In this document: piece after piece, positions 31,672 through 40,514 of the stretch
Layout of the letters: each line of letters starts with the position of its first letter
Position numbering within the stretch: position 1 is the stretch's first letter
Assembly (NCBI GenBank): GCA_020637675.1
Contig: JACKKD010000001.1
Span: 992,001 to 1,056,000, forward strand
Source: Paracoccaceae bacterium
GTDB lineage: Bacteria > Pseudomonadota > Alphaproteobacteria > Rhodobacterales > Rhodobacteraceae
DNA: 64,000 nucleotides
Direction: 5' to 3'
The notes under the pieces: model-generated
Told to the model about the DNA's origin: nothing
The model's database searches: none
The model's input: the letters and a program-made list of their open reading frames with translations, nothing else
Program-made: the position numbers and the translations under genes

Positions 31672-32706
31672 ATGGCCGAACATGACTTCTATGAAGGAAT
31701 GACGATTTCCATGGCCAGCGTCGAGGGCCTGCCCCCCGGCGCCGCCGACCGGCTTGAGAGCCTCGGCCTGCTCGACGCCCAGCAGTTCGTCGATGCCGCC
31801 GCCGACCCGGTCACGGCCGAACGGCTGGCCGCGTATCTGGAGGTCACGCCGGGGCAACTGCGCGAGATCGCACTTGCGGCGGCGGCGCGTCTTCCCGTGA
31901 CCTTCGAGGAGCGGCGCGAAGCGCTCGAGCCCCTTTCGCTCGGGGCCTTTCCGCCCACGGCGGAGGATGAGGAAAGGAACCTCCTGCCGCGATTAGAGGC
32001 GCCGCCGATGGCGGCGGCGCTTCCGGCCTCGGTCAACCATGCCGCCGTGCTCGGCCGGCCCCGCAACCAGGGCGCGCGCGGCACCTGCGTCGCCTTCGCG
32101 GTGACCGCGATCCACGAGTTCTTCCTCAAGACGAACGGCAACGCGACGGACCTGTCCGAACAGTTCCTCTACGACGAGACCAAGAAGGTCGACGGCTTTC
32201 CCCAGACTTGCGGGACCTGGCAGGTGAAGGCGGCGATCGTGCTGAAATCGCTCGGCCAGTGCAAGGAAAGCACCTGGCGCTACAACAGCGCGCTTCCGTG
32301 CAACGGCAACGGGACCCAGCCGGGAAACGCCAAGGCGGACGCGGGAGCGCGGAAGCTGAACCTGCGCACGCTCCCCAAGACCAATGTGAACGCGATCAAG
32401 GCGGCGCTTGCGGGCGGGGCGGTCGTGGGCTTCTCCGTGCCGGTCTTCGACAGCTGGTACCAGAACCCCACCTCGCGCCGCGCCGGCCGCATCACGCTGC
32501 CGGTCCCGAACGAGGCGTCAAGCGGCGGTCATGCCATGTGTCTCATCGGCTACGAGGATCAGGCCAATGTCCCGGGCGGGGGATTCTTCATCCTGCGCAA
32601 CAGCTGGTTCGGCCAATGGGGCCAGCAGAGCCCCTATGGGTCGGGAAACGGAGTCATTCCCTACGAATACATCAAGCAGCACAACTGGGAAGCGCTGACC
32701 TTCTGA
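31672..32706 (+). CDS. Cytoplasmic papain-like (C1) cysteine protease with N-terminal helix-hairpin-helix-like domain
   Basis: A 344-residue protein with the full papain set: Gln133 and Cys139 in RNQGARGTCVAFA, His287 in SSGGHAMCLIGYED, and Asn310 in FILRNSWFGQWG. There is no signal peptide and no prodomain of the usual cathepsin type. Residues ~15-75 (LPPGAADRLESLGLLDAQQF...RLAAYLEVTPGQLREIALAA) instead look like the paired helix-hairpin-helix of DUF4332-like domains; this reading is by pattern only. A Pro/Ala-rich linker (~92-118) joins the two. It is preceded by CAGGAG. The role is unknown; possibilities are processing of a specific intracellular partner or defence. No obvious inhibitor or substrate gene adjoins. 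Confidence 0.82.
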   Translation: MAEHDFYEGMTISMASVEGLPPGAADRLESLGLLDAQQFVDAAADPVTAERLAAYLEVTPGQLREIALAAAARLPVTFEERREALEPLSLGAFPPTAEDEERNLLPRLEAPPMAAALPASVNHAAVLGRPRNQGARGTCVAFAVTAIHEFFLKTNGNATDLSEQFLYDETKKVDGFPQTCGTWQVKAAIVLKSLGQCKESTWRYNSALPCNGNGTQPGNAKADAGARKLNLRTLPKTNVNAIKAALAGGAVVGFSVPVFDSWYQNPTSRRAGRITLPVPNEASSGGHAMCLIGYEDQANVPGGGFFILRNSWFGQWGQQSPYGSGNGVIPYEYIKQHNWEALTF

Positions 32707-32788
32707 CCCCGGCGCGACCGGCCAGGCGCGATTGCCCGCCCTCGCGGATTGCGGCAGGATGAACCCGATCCGAAGGGGAGAGCCGAGC

Positions 32789-33370
32789 GTGCCCGCAATC
32801 CGCCTGCGCAAGATGACCGTCGTCGTCGATGAAATCCACCACGACGGCGGGCCGGATTCGGCGGCGCCCCGGCTCAGGGGTGCCGTCCTCGGCATCGTCT
32901 CGAACCCCTTCGCGGGACGTTTCGAACCCGACCTCCAGCCGGCGATGGAGGACCTGAAGCCCCTTGCCGTCACCATGTGCGAGCGTCTCATCGCGGCGCT
33001 CGGCGGCAAGGACGGGATCGACGGCTACGGCAAGGGTGCCATCGTCGGCGCGGCAGGAGAACTGAAGCACGGCGCGCCCTGGCATGCGCCGGGCGGCTAC
33101 GGGATGCGCGCGATTCTTGGCGATCCGAAGGCGATCGTGCCCTCGGCGAAGACGTTGGGCGGCATGGGGGACGCGATCGACCTGCCCGTCGCCCACATCA
33201 ACGCGGCCTATGTCCGCAGCCATTTCGACACGATGACGGTTTCCGTGCCCGACGGGCCGAAACCCGACGAGATCGTCTTCGCGCTCGTCATGGCCAGGGG
33301 ACCGCGGGTGCATTCCCGCATGGGCGGGCTCGAAGCCTGGCAGGCGAAGGGCGAGGACGGGCTGCGCTGA
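32789..33370 (+). CDS. DUF1185 (amino acid synthesis-like) protein
   Basis: A 193-residue protein of the family annotated as amino acid synthesis protein (DUF1185); no reaction is established. Typical features are the start KMTVVVDEIHHDGG, VLGIVSNPFAGRFEPDLQPAMED, GYGKGAIVGAAGELKHGAPWHAPGG (kept short here) and IDLPVAHINAAYVRSHFDTM. The GTG at 32789 has AAGGGGAG 8 bases upstream and is preferred to an ATG at 32759. The stop overlaps the next gene's ATG (TGATG). Such genes often sit near ABC transporters and nitrogen-compound catabolism, as here. Confidence 0.8.
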   Translation: MPAIRLRKMTVVVDEIHHDGGPDSAAPRLRGAVLGIVSNPFAGRFEPDLQPAMEDLKPLAVTMCERLIAALGGKDGIDGYGKGAIVGAAGELKHGAPWHAPGGYGMRAILGDPKAIVPSAKTLGGMGDAIDLPVAHINAAYVRSHFDTMTVSVPDGPKPDEIVFALVMARGPRVHSRMGGLEAWQAKGEDGLR

Positions 33371-34728
33371 TGCGGGGCCTCCGGGTCGCTCTCCTCGTCG
33401 TTCCGGGCGCGGCCCATGCCCATGCCTCCGAACGCGCAGTCCTGCTGACCCTGCCGACGGGCTGGTACCTCATCGGCGCGGCTCTCGTCGTGGCGCTGAC
33501 GGCAGCGTTGGCGCTCCTCGCCGGCAAGCTCCCGGCATTCGCCGCGCACCGGCTTTTAGACCGCCGCGTGTTCCTGCCGCGCGGGGTGACAAGCTGGATT
33601 TGCGCCGCGCTTTTCTGGGGGCTGGTCGCCGTTGGCATCTGGGGCACGCGCGACCCTCTGGAAAACCTCCTGCCGTTGACCGTCTGGACGGTGATCTGGG
33701 TGGGGCTGACGCTCGCCTCCGTCCTCCTCGGCAACCTGTGGCGCGATCTGGAGCCCTGGTCGGGTCCGGTGCGGACCATCCGCCGCCTCATCGGCTGGCG
33801 GGGGGCCGTCGGTCTCTCGCGCCTCGGCCACCTGCCCGCCACCTTCGGCTACCTCGCCTTCGCCTGGTTCGAGATCGTCTCGCTGTCCCCCGCCGATCCC
33901 CTTGTCCTTGCCCGCGCGGCCGCAGCCTACTACGTCCTCATTCTCGCGCTCGGCGTGGCCGAGGGCGAGGACTGGCTGCCGCGGGGCGAATTCCTGACCG
34001 CCTATTTCGCGGTCGTGGCGAGGATCGCCCCCTTCTGGGCGGACTATGCGCCGGGCCGCGTGACCGTCATGGCCGGCTGGCCGGGTGCGCAGGTGCTGCG
34101 GATGGCCCCGCCCGGTCCTTCGGCGATTGCCTTCGTCACCCTCGTCCTCGCCTCGGTCAGCTTCGACGGGCTGCACGAGACCTTCTGGTGGCTCGTGCGC
34201 CTCGGCGTCAACCCTCTGGAGTTTCCCGGCCGCTCGGCCGTCTACGGCGCCAACTCCCTGGCGCTCGTCCTTTTCTGGGGCCTTTCGGCCGCGCTGATCC
34301 TCGGGGCGATCCGGCTCGGCCTGCCGAGCGGAGCATTTCGCCGGGCCGTGGGACCGATGATGCTCTCCTTCGTGCCGATTGCAGCCGGCTATCATGTCGC
34401 GCACTACCTCGTCGCGCTCCTGACCGACGGCCAGTATGCCATTGCCGCGCTCAACGATCCTTTCGGTGCTGGCCGGTCGCTCCTCGGCCTTCCGGATCAC
34501 TGGGTCTCCTTCGGTTTTCTCGCCACGCAGTCGGGCGTTCTCGCCGTCTGGACCGCCCAGTTCACGGCAATCGTCGTCGCGCATGTGCTTGCGGTGCTGC
34601 TCAGCCTGCGCCTGTCGGGGAATGACGACCACGCCGCCCGTGTTCGCACGCATGTTCCGATGACGCTCCTGATGATCGCCTACACGGTCTTCGGGCTCTG
34701 GCTTCTCTCCGCGCCGACCGGCGCATGA
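33370..34728 (+). CDS. Polytopic membrane protein, fenitrothion-hydrolase-like family
   Basis: A 452-residue inner-membrane protein with about 11-12 hydrophobic helices and an N-terminal signal-like segment (RGLRVALLVVPGAAHAHASE). Blocks such as WVGLTLASVLLGNLWRDLEPW and LASVSFDGLHETFWWLVRLG recall proteins that databases label fenitrothion hydrolase; that name is recalled from memory and does not establish function. Conserved His/Asp residues (FDGLHE, GYHVAHYL, DHWVSFG) may bind a metal. It is coupled to the DUF1185 gene by a one-base TGATG overlap, so the two are likely partners. The Liv-type ABC genes follow after 108 bases. Confidence 0.65.
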   Translation: MRGLRVALLVVPGAAHAHASERAVLLTLPTGWYLIGAALVVALTAALALLAGKLPAFAAHRLLDRRVFLPRGVTSWICAALFWGLVAVGIWGTRDPLENLLPLTVWTVIWVGLTLASVLLGNLWRDLEPWSGPVRTIRRLIGWRGAVGLSRLGHLPATFGYLAFAWFEIVSLSPADPLVLARAAAAYYVLILALGVAEGEDWLPRGEFLTAYFAVVARIAPFWADYAPGRVTVMAGWPGAQVLRMAPPGPSAIAFVTLVLASVSFDGLHETFWWLVRLGVNPLEFPGRSAVYGANSLALVLFWGLSAALILGAIRLGLPSGAFRRAVGPMMLSFVPIAAGYHVAHYLVALLTDGQYAIAALNDPFGAGRSLLGLPDHWVSFGFLATQSGVLAVWTAQFTAIVVAHVLAVLLSLRLSGNDDHAARVRTHVPMTLLMIAYTVFGLWLLSAPTGA

Positions 34729-34748
34729 GAAAGCAATTGCAATGCGCC
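34720..34748 (+). terminator. Possible hairpin at the end of the membrane protein gene
   Basis: GGCGCAT (34720-34726) can pair with ATGCGCC (34742-34748) around a 15-base loop that itself contains GCAATTGC. It overlaps the stop codon and has no T-run, so it is only a candidate. Confidence 0.3.
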
Positions 34749-34836
34749 CCGACTCGTTGTTCCGTGACCTTGGGCCAATGCCCCCAGAACGCGGATGGCC
34801 AGAAAAACCGCGCCGGTTCAACAGCGGAGACGTTTG

Positions 34837-36129
34837 ATGACCAACAAGCTGATCACCCCCACTTCCTCGCGCCGGACGCTCCTGAAGGGGATGGCGGCCG
34901 GCGGTGCGCTGCTGGCGACGGGCCTTGGCGCCCGTTTCGCGCAGGCGCAGTCCTCGGCGCCGATCAAGCTCGGCTTCCAGCTGCACCGCACCGGCATCGG
35001 CGCCTCCTACGGCCGCTGGTACGAACGCACCGCGACGGCGGCCCTGAAGGTCCTGAACGACGCCGGCGGCATCAACGGGCGGCCGGTGGAGATCGTTTTC
35101 GAGGATGACGGCACCGACCCGAAACGCGGCGCCGAGGTCGTCGAGAAACTGACGAGCCAGGCCGGCTGCGACCTGATCTTCGGCACGCTCTTCTCCCACG
35201 TCGTCATGGGTTCCGCCCCGCGCGCGGGGGAACTGAAGGTGCCCTATCTCGTCTGCTCCGAAGGCCACCACGTCGCCTCGGGGGCGCTCAACCGCTGGAC
35301 GCTCCAGCCCGGCATCACCGATGTGAAGAGCCAGGTCCAGTCGATGGCGCCCTGGGTCACGCAGAACCTCGGCAAGAAGGTCACGATGGTATTCCCAGAC
35401 TACGCCTTCGGCCATGACCACCGCGACTTCTTCACCGCCGCCGTCGCCGCGCAAGGCGGAGAGGTCATCGCGCAGATCGCCATTCCGCCGACCGAGACCT
35501 CCTTCACCCGTTACTTCCCGCAGATCCCGGCCGAAACCGAAGTGCTCTACCACGTCATGGTCGGCCCGGCCGTCCTGACCTTCGTGAAGGAGCTCGGTGA
35601 GTTCTACGGCACAGGCGCACGGCCGCAGATCTTCGGCTTCATCGACTCGCTCGAAGCCGTGAACATCGCCTCGCCCGGCCTCGAGTTCCTCGAAGGCACG
35701 CATTTCTGGGAAGGGCACCCCCGCTACAAGCAGGCGGACGCGTCCGCGGCCGAGACCGCCTACCGCGCCGCCGTGGGCGTCGACGACACCGGCGCCTCGG
35801 TCACCGACCCCAACGACATCGCGACCTATGCCCACATGTTCTCGGTCTGGGAGACGCTCTTCGTCATCAAGGACGCGATGACGGCCGCCGGCTACGAGGG
35901 CCCCGCCGACCGGCAGAAGGTGGTCGAGGCGATGGAGGCGATGACCGACTTCGCCGAAGGTCCCGAGCATCCGCAGGGACCCAAGGTCTTCAACGGCAAG
36001 ACCCACCAGGGCTTCGGGCTCCAGTCGATCTCGAAGGTGGAGGGCGGCAAGCTGATCCGCGTCCACCAGACCGCGATGGAGGACGGTTTCTACCCCGACG
36101 AGGTCGACTACACGACGATGGCCTTCTGA
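34837..36129 (+). CDS. Liv-type ABC transporter, periplasmic substrate-binding protein
   Basis: A 430-residue type I periplasmic binding protein. The N-terminus is a twin-arginine signal (SRRTLLKGMAAGGALLATGLG) cleaved after AQA. Mature blocks IKLGFQLHRTGIGASYGRWYERTATAALKVLND and GINGRPVEIVFEDDGTDPKRG (both longer than quoted motifs need) are typical of amide/branched-chain binding proteins. The ligand is not predictable: the family covers branched-chain amino acids, urea, amides and pyrimidine-derived compounds. It is followed by two permeases and two ATPases, a complete importer. ATG at 34837; the in-frame extension upstream lacks a signal sequence. Confidence 0.88.
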   Translation: MTNKLITPTSSRRTLLKGMAAGGALLATGLGARFAQAQSSAPIKLGFQLHRTGIGASYGRWYERTATAALKVLNDAGGINGRPVEIVFEDDGTDPKRGAEVVEKLTSQAGCDLIFGTLFSHVVMGSAPRAGELKVPYLVCSEGHHVASGALNRWTLQPGITDVKSQVQSMAPWVTQNLGKKVTMVFPDYAFGHDHRDFFTAAVAAQGGEVIAQIAIPPTETSFTRYFPQIPAETEVLYHVMVGPAVLTFVKELGEFYGTGARPQIFGFIDSLEAVNIASPGLEFLEGTHFWEGHPRYKQADASAAETAYRAAVGVDDTGASVTDPNDIATYAHMFSVWETLFVIKDAMTAAGYEGPADRQKVVEAMEAMTDFAEGPEHPQGPKVFNGKTHQGFGLQSISKVEGGKLIRVHQTAMEDGFYPDEVDYTTMAF

Positions 36130-36166
36130 TCGCGAGCGGGCGGGGGCGACCCCGCCCGGCCTGCCC

Positions 36167-37045
36167 ATGAGCTTCGGTCCCTTTCTTCTCCTCGCCCTGA
36201 TGGAGGGCCTCGTGACCGCGGCGGTGCTTGCGCTGACGGCCTCGGGGCTTTCGCTCGTCTTCGGCATCATGCGCGTGGTGAACGTCGCCCATGGCGCCTT
36301 CTTCATGCTGGGCGCGGTCATCGCCTGGTTCGTGTCGGAGTTCGTGCCGGGACCGCCGGCGCTGGACTTCGCGGCGGCGCTGGTCGCCTCCCCCCTCATC
36401 GTGGGCGCCATCGCGGCAACGGCCGACACGCTCGTGCTGAAGCGGCTGAACTACGAGCCCGAGGCGACGATCGTGGCCACCATCGGCCTCCTCTACATCC
36501 TCGAACAGGCGGCGCTGAGCCTGTTCGGACCCGACGCGCGCCCGGTTCCGGCACCCTTCAGCTTCCGCCTGCAACTGCCCTGGTTCGGCTATTCCGGCTA
36601 CAAGCTCGCCGTGGTCGTGGCAGCGATCCTTCTCCTCCTCGGCGTCTGGCTGATCCTGAAGCACACCAGGGCGGGGCTCGTCATGCGGGCCACGCAGATC
36701 GACCGCGACACGGCGCGGGCCTTCGGGATCAACGTCGACCGGGTCTATGCCGGGGTCTTCGCCATGGGGGCGGGGCTGGCGGCCATCGCCGCGGTGCTGA
36801 TCGTGCCGATCCAGCAGGCCCACTACCTCATGGGCGGCGACCCGCTGCTCCTCTCCTTCATCGTCGTGATCATCGGCGGCCTCGGCTCGTTGCGCGGCAC
36901 GCTCGTGGCGGCGCTCCTCATCGGCTTGTCGGACGGCGTCATATCCACCTTCTTCGCACCGACGCTGGCGAAGATCGTCGCCACGCTCGCCGTCGCGCTC
37001 GTCCTCGTCTTCCGCCCGCAGGGGCTTTTCGGGAAGCGCGCGTGA
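36167..37045 (+). CDS. Liv-type ABC transporter permease (LivH-like)
   Basis: A 292-residue inner-membrane permease with about eight helices. Typical LivH blocks: LALTASGLSLVFGIMRVVNVAHGAF near the start, ATIVATIGLLYILEQAAL, GLVMRATQIDRDTARAFGIN (the cytoplasmic EAA-like loop) and VVIIGGLGSLRGTLVAALLIG. It forms the channel with the LivM-like protein, whose GTG start overlaps this stop (GTGA). It lies 37 bases after the binding-protein gene. Confidence 0.9.
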   Translation: MSFGPFLLLALMEGLVTAAVLALTASGLSLVFGIMRVVNVAHGAFFMLGAVIAWFVSEFVPGPPALDFAAALVASPLIVGAIAATADTLVLKRLNYEPEATIVATIGLLYILEQAALSLFGPDARPVPAPFSFRLQLPWFGYSGYKLAVVVAAILLLLGVWLILKHTRAGLVMRATQIDRDTARAFGINVDRVYAGVFAMGAGLAAIAAVLIVPIQQAHYLMGGDPLLLSFIVVIIGGLGSLRGTLVAALLIGLSDGVISTFFAPTLAKIVATLAVALVLVFRPQGLFGKRA

Positions 37046-37983
37046 CCATGGGCCGCGCCCTCTTCCTGCACCTCGGCGTGCTCGCGGCGCTCCTCGCGTT
37101 CCACTTCGCGGCGCCCGCCTACCACCACACCAACCTGGCCCGGATCATGGTGCTGGCGATCTACGCGATGGGCTACAACATCGCCTTCGGCTACACCGGC
37201 CTTCTCAGCCTCGGCCACGCGCTTCTCTTCGGCGCGGGGCTCTATGGCGCGGGGCTTCTCGTCTACCACGCAGACGCCGGCGCGGCGGGGGCGATGCTCG
37301 CCGGCCTTCTCGCAGGGGGCGCGATCGCGCTCGCAGTGGGGCTTCTCGCGCTCAGGACCTCGGGCGTGGCCTTCATGATCGTCACCCTGATGTTCGCGCA
37401 GGCCGGGTATCTCACGGTGCTCTACTTCGGCGCCTGGACGCGGGGCGACGAGGGCATCGTCATACCCCGGACCGCACGCGCGATCGGCAGCCTCGACCTC
37501 TCGGACGACGGCACCCGCTACCTCGTCGCGCTGACCCTCTTCGCCGTCGCGCTTCTGGCCAATCTCGCGCTCGTGCGCTCCCCCTTCGGCCGCGTGATGG
37601 TGGCGATGCGCGAGAACGAGGAGCGGAGCCGGATGCTCGGCTTCAACCCCTTCACGGTGAAGCTCACCGCGCTCACCGTCTCGGGCCTCTACGCAGGGCT
37701 TGCCGGTGCGTCCTACGGGCTGATGTTCGGCTATGTCGGCGCCAGCCTTGCCTCGGTCCAGTACTCGATCCTTCCCTTGCTCTACGTCCTGCTCGGCGGC
37801 GCGGGCACCGTGCTCGGGCCCTTCCTCGGCGCGCTCGTGATGTTCTATCTGATCGACTATGCCAGTGCCGTCACCGACGCGCACCAGTTCGTCACGGGCG
37901 CGGCGCTCGTCCTTCTCATCCTCTTCGCGCCGAAGGGCATCCTCGGCACGCTCCGCGCGCGGGGGGTCCGATGGCTTCCGTGA
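37042..37983 (+). CDS. Liv-type ABC transporter permease (LivM-like)
   Basis: A 313-residue inner-membrane permease with eight to nine helices. It shows the LivM core IYAMGYNIAFGYTGLLSLGHALLFG and the loop FGRVMVAMRENEERSRMLGFN, and ends in LGGAGTVLGPFLGALVMF and FAPKGILG. It pairs with the LivH-like permease. The start is GTG 37042 (overlapping the previous stop) or ATG 37048. Its 3' end overlaps the next ATPase gene by 13 bases. Confidence 0.9.
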   Translation: MTMGRALFLHLGVLAALLAFHFAAPAYHHTNLARIMVLAIYAMGYNIAFGYTGLLSLGHALLFGAGLYGAGLLVYHADAGAAGAMLAGLLAGGAIALAVGLLALRTSGVAFMIVTLMFAQAGYLTVLYFGAWTRGDEGIVIPRTARAIGSLDLSDDGTRYLVALTLFAVALLANLALVRSPFGRVMVAMRENEERSRMLGFNPFTVKLTALTVSGLYAGLAGASYGLMFGYVGASLASVQYSILPLLYVLLGGAGTVLGPFLGALVMFYLIDYASAVTDAHQFVTGAALVLLILFAPKGILGTLRARGVRWLP

Positions 37984-38681
37984 CGCTTATGGAGGCGCGC
38001 GGACTCACGCGGCATTTCGGCGGCCTGAAGGCCGTCGACGGCGTGGACTTCACGCTTATGGAAGGCGAGATCCATGCCCTGATCGGCCCGAACGGCGCCG
38101 GCAAGACGACCTTCGTCAGCCTCCTTTCCGGTCGCGTCCCGGCGCAGTCCGGCACCATCCTGCTGAGGGGCCGCGACATCACCCGCCTGCCTGCCCATGC
38201 CCGGGTCCATGCCGGCATCGCCTATACCTTCCAGATCACCCAGGTCTTCGCGGCGCTTCCGGTCTTCGACAACGTGGCGCTGGCGGTACAAAGCCGGGGC
38301 GGCCGGCCGATCGCGACGGAAGCGATGGCCGCGCTGGAGCGCGTCGGGCTGGCCGAACGCGCCGACCAGATCGCCGGCACGCTCAGCTACGGCCACCAGC
38401 GTGTGCTTGAGATCGCCATGGGGCTGGCGCTGAAACCGGTCCTTCTCATCCTCGACGAGCCGACGCAGGGCCTGTCGGATGGCGAGATCGCGACCTTCAA
38501 GGAGATCGTGCGCGCGGTGGTGCCGAAGACCACGGTGCTGCTCATCGAGCACAACATGGACGTGGTAATGGGGCTTGCGGAGCGGATCACGGTCCTGAAC
38601 TTCGGCAAGGTGCTCGCCACCGGCACGCCCGAGGCGATCCGCGCCGACCGGGCGGTGCAGGCTGCCTATCTGGGGGGATAG
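37971..38681 (+). CDS. Liv-type ABC transporter ATPase (LivG-like)
   Basis: A 236-residue ABC ATPase. Walker A is GPNGAGKTT (~44-52), Q-loop YTFQITQVFAALPVFDN, signature LSYGHQRVLEIAMGLALKP (the SYGHQ variant common in this family), Walker B LLILDEPTQGLS and switch LLIEHNMDVVMGLAERI. The AERITVLNFGKV end is typical. It energises the LivHM-like channel as a heterodimer with the next gene. It overlaps livM by 13 bases and abuts livF directly. Confidence 0.92.
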   Translation: MASVTLMEARGLTRHFGGLKAVDGVDFTLMEGEIHALIGPNGAGKTTFVSLLSGRVPAQSGTILLRGRDITRLPAHARVHAGIAYTFQITQVFAALPVFDNVALAVQSRGGRPIATEAMAALERVGLAERADQIAGTLSYGHQRVLEIAMGLALKPVLLILDEPTQGLSDGEIATFKEIVRAVVPKTTVLLIEHNMDVVMGLAERITVLNFGKVLATGTPEAIRADRAVQAAYLGG

Positions 38682-39377
38682 ATGCTGATCCTCGACGCCA
38701 TCGATGCGGGCTATGGCGCGGTGCAGGTGCTGCGCGGCCTCACCCTCTCCGTCGCGCCGGGCGAAGTCCTTTGCGTCATGGGTCGGAACGGGGCGGGCAA
38801 GTCCACCATGCTTCGCGCGATCATGGGGCAGGTGCCGGCGACGAAGGGGCGGATCACGCTCGACGGGGCGCGAATCGACGGGCTGCCCGCGCACGAGGTG
38901 CCACGCCACGGCATCGGCTACGTGCCGCAGGGACGGCGGCTCTTCGGCGACCTGACCGTGGCCGAGAACATCGAGATCGGGCTGATGACCCGCGGCCGCG
39001 ACGCCCGCGTGAGGGACACCGTGCTCGACCTCTTTCCCCGGCTGAGGGAGCGCATGGACCAGGTGTCGCGCACTCTCTCGGGGGGCGAACAGCAGATGCT
39101 CGCCATCGCCCGCGCGCTCTGCCTCGAACCCAAGGTTCTGCTGCTCGACGAGCCGACCGAGGGGCTGCAACCCTCGATGATCGCGCTCATCCGCGACACG
39201 GTGGTGGCGCTGAAGGCGACAGGGGTGGCGACGATCCTCGTGGAACAGCGCGTCGATGCGGCGCTTTCGGTCGGCGACCGCATCGCCTTCATGGTGGCGG
39301 GCCAGGTGGCCGAGACGGTTTCCGCAAAGGGTCTTCATCCCCATGCCGCGCATTTCGCCACCTATGTGGGCGTCTGA
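38682..39377 (+). CDS. Liv-type ABC transporter ATPase (LivF-like)
   Basis: A 231-residue ABC ATPase. Walker A GRNGAGKST (~36-44), GIGYVPQGRRLFGDLTVAEN, signature LSGGEQQMLAIARALCLEP, Walker B VLLLDEPTEGLQP and switch ILVEQRVDAAL. The last position of the switch carries Gln-Arg in place of the usual Glu-His-type sequence, common in LivF. It completes a five-gene importer. ATG directly follows the TAG of the previous gene. A 117-base gap follows before the BMP-type transporter. Confidence 0.92.
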   Translation: MLILDAIDAGYGAVQVLRGLTLSVAPGEVLCVMGRNGAGKSTMLRAIMGQVPATKGRITLDGARIDGLPAHEVPRHGIGYVPQGRRLFGDLTVAENIEIGLMTRGRDARVRDTVLDLFPRLRERMDQVSRTLSGGEQQMLAIARALCLEPKVLLLDEPTEGLQPSMIALIRDTVVALKATGVATILVEQRVDAALSVGDRIAFMVAGQVAETVSAKGLHPHAAHFATYVGV

Positions 39378-39494
39378 AGGCGGGTGCCCTGCACCGGGGG
39401 GACGCCCTGCAGAATTGCCTTGGCGCGAATCTCTGCGACCTTTACCACTTGATAAAATTATGGGCGCGAAGGCGCCATCCAACAGGGGGCTGAA

Positions 39495-40514
39495 ATGACG
39501 AGACTGCTCAGGGCCGGAATCAGCCGGCGTCACCTCATGGCAACCGGTGCGGGCGTGGCGGCGACGGGCCTCGTGGGTCTGCCCATGCGCGCCTTCGCCG
39601 CCGATCCGGTCAAGGTCGCCGGCATCTATACCGTGCCGGTCGAGCAGCAGTGGGTGAGCCGCATCCACAAGGCGGCCGAGGCCGCAGTGGCCGCGGGCAC
39701 GGCCGAATACGTCTACACCGAGAACACCGCGAACACCGACTATCCGCGCGTGATGCGCGAGTATGCCGAACAGGGTTACAAGCTGATCGTCGGCGAGATC
39801 TTCGGGGTGGAACAGGAAGCGCGCGAGGTCGTGGACGAGTATCCCGACGTGGCGTTCCTCCTCGGCTCGTCCTTCCCGCCCGACGAAGCGCACCCGAACC
39901 TCGCGGTCTTCGACAACTACATCCAGGACGCGAGCTACCTTTCGGGCATCATCGCCGGCGCGATGACCAAGGGCAACATCGGCATGGTCGGCGGCTTCCC
40001 GATCCCCGAGGTCAACCGCCTGATGAACGCCTTCATGGCCGGCGCCCGCGAGATGAACCCCGACATCAGGTTCCAGGTCTCTTTCATCGGCTCCTGGTTC
40101 GATCCGCCGAAGGCCAAGGAGACCGCCTTCGCAATGATCGACGGCGGCGCCGACCTGCTCTACGCCGAGCGCTTCGGCGTCTCCGACGCGGCAAAGGAAC
40201 GCGGCGTCCTGGCGATCGGCAACGTGATCGACACGCAGGCCGATTATCCCGACACGGTCGTCGCCTCGGCGCTCTGGCATTTCGAGCCGACGCTGGACGC
40301 CGCGCTTGCCAAGGTCGCGGCCGGCGAGTTCAAGGCCGACAACTACGGCGTCTACTCCTACATGAAGGAAGGCGGTTGCTCGCTCGCCCCCCTGGGCACG
40401 TTCGAAGGCAAGGTGCCCGAAGCCGCGATGAAACTCGTGGCCGAGCGCGAGGCGGCAATCAAGGACGGCTCCTTCACTGTCGAGATCAACGACGAAGAGC
40501 CGAAGTCGTCCTGA
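39495..40514 (+). CDS. BMP-family ABC transporter substrate-binding lipoprotein-like protein
   Basis: A 339-residue periplasmic binding protein of the BMP (basic membrane protein, PnrA-like) family, whose characterised members bind nucleosides. The N-terminus has a twin-arginine-type signal (SRRHLMATGAGVAATGLVG, cut after AFA). Mature part: VAGIYTVPVEQQWVSRIHKA, YKLIVGEIFGVEQEAREV, NYIQDASYLSGIIAGAMTK and GMVGGFPIPEVNRLMNAFMAG. No lipobox Cys is seen, so despite the family name it is probably soluble. Its stop overlaps the ATPase start (ATGA). Nucleoside or nucleobase uptake is likely, given the deaminase at the end of the operon. Confidence 0.85.
   Translation: MTRLLRAGISRRHLMATGAGVAATGLVGLPMRAFAADPVKVAGIYTVPVEQQWVSRIHKAAEAAVAAGTAEYVYTENTANTDYPRVMREYAEQGYKLIVGEIFGVEQEAREVVDEYPDVAFLLGSSFPPDEAHPNLAVFDNYIQDASYLSGIIAGAMTKGNIGMVGGFPIPEVNRLMNAFMAGAREMNPDIRFQVSFIGSWFDPPKAKETAFAMIDGGADLLYAERFGVSDAAKERGVLAIGNVIDTQADYPDTVVASALWHFEPTLDAALAKVAAGEFKADNYGVYSYMKEGGCSLAPLGTFEGKVPEAAMKLVAEREAAIKDGSFTVEINDEEPKSS

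Noticed and set aside
33556..36429. A 957-codon open frame on the minus strand
   Set aside because: It runs antisense across two well-supported genes (membrane protein and ABC binding protein) with low-complexity charged translation; a compositional artefact.
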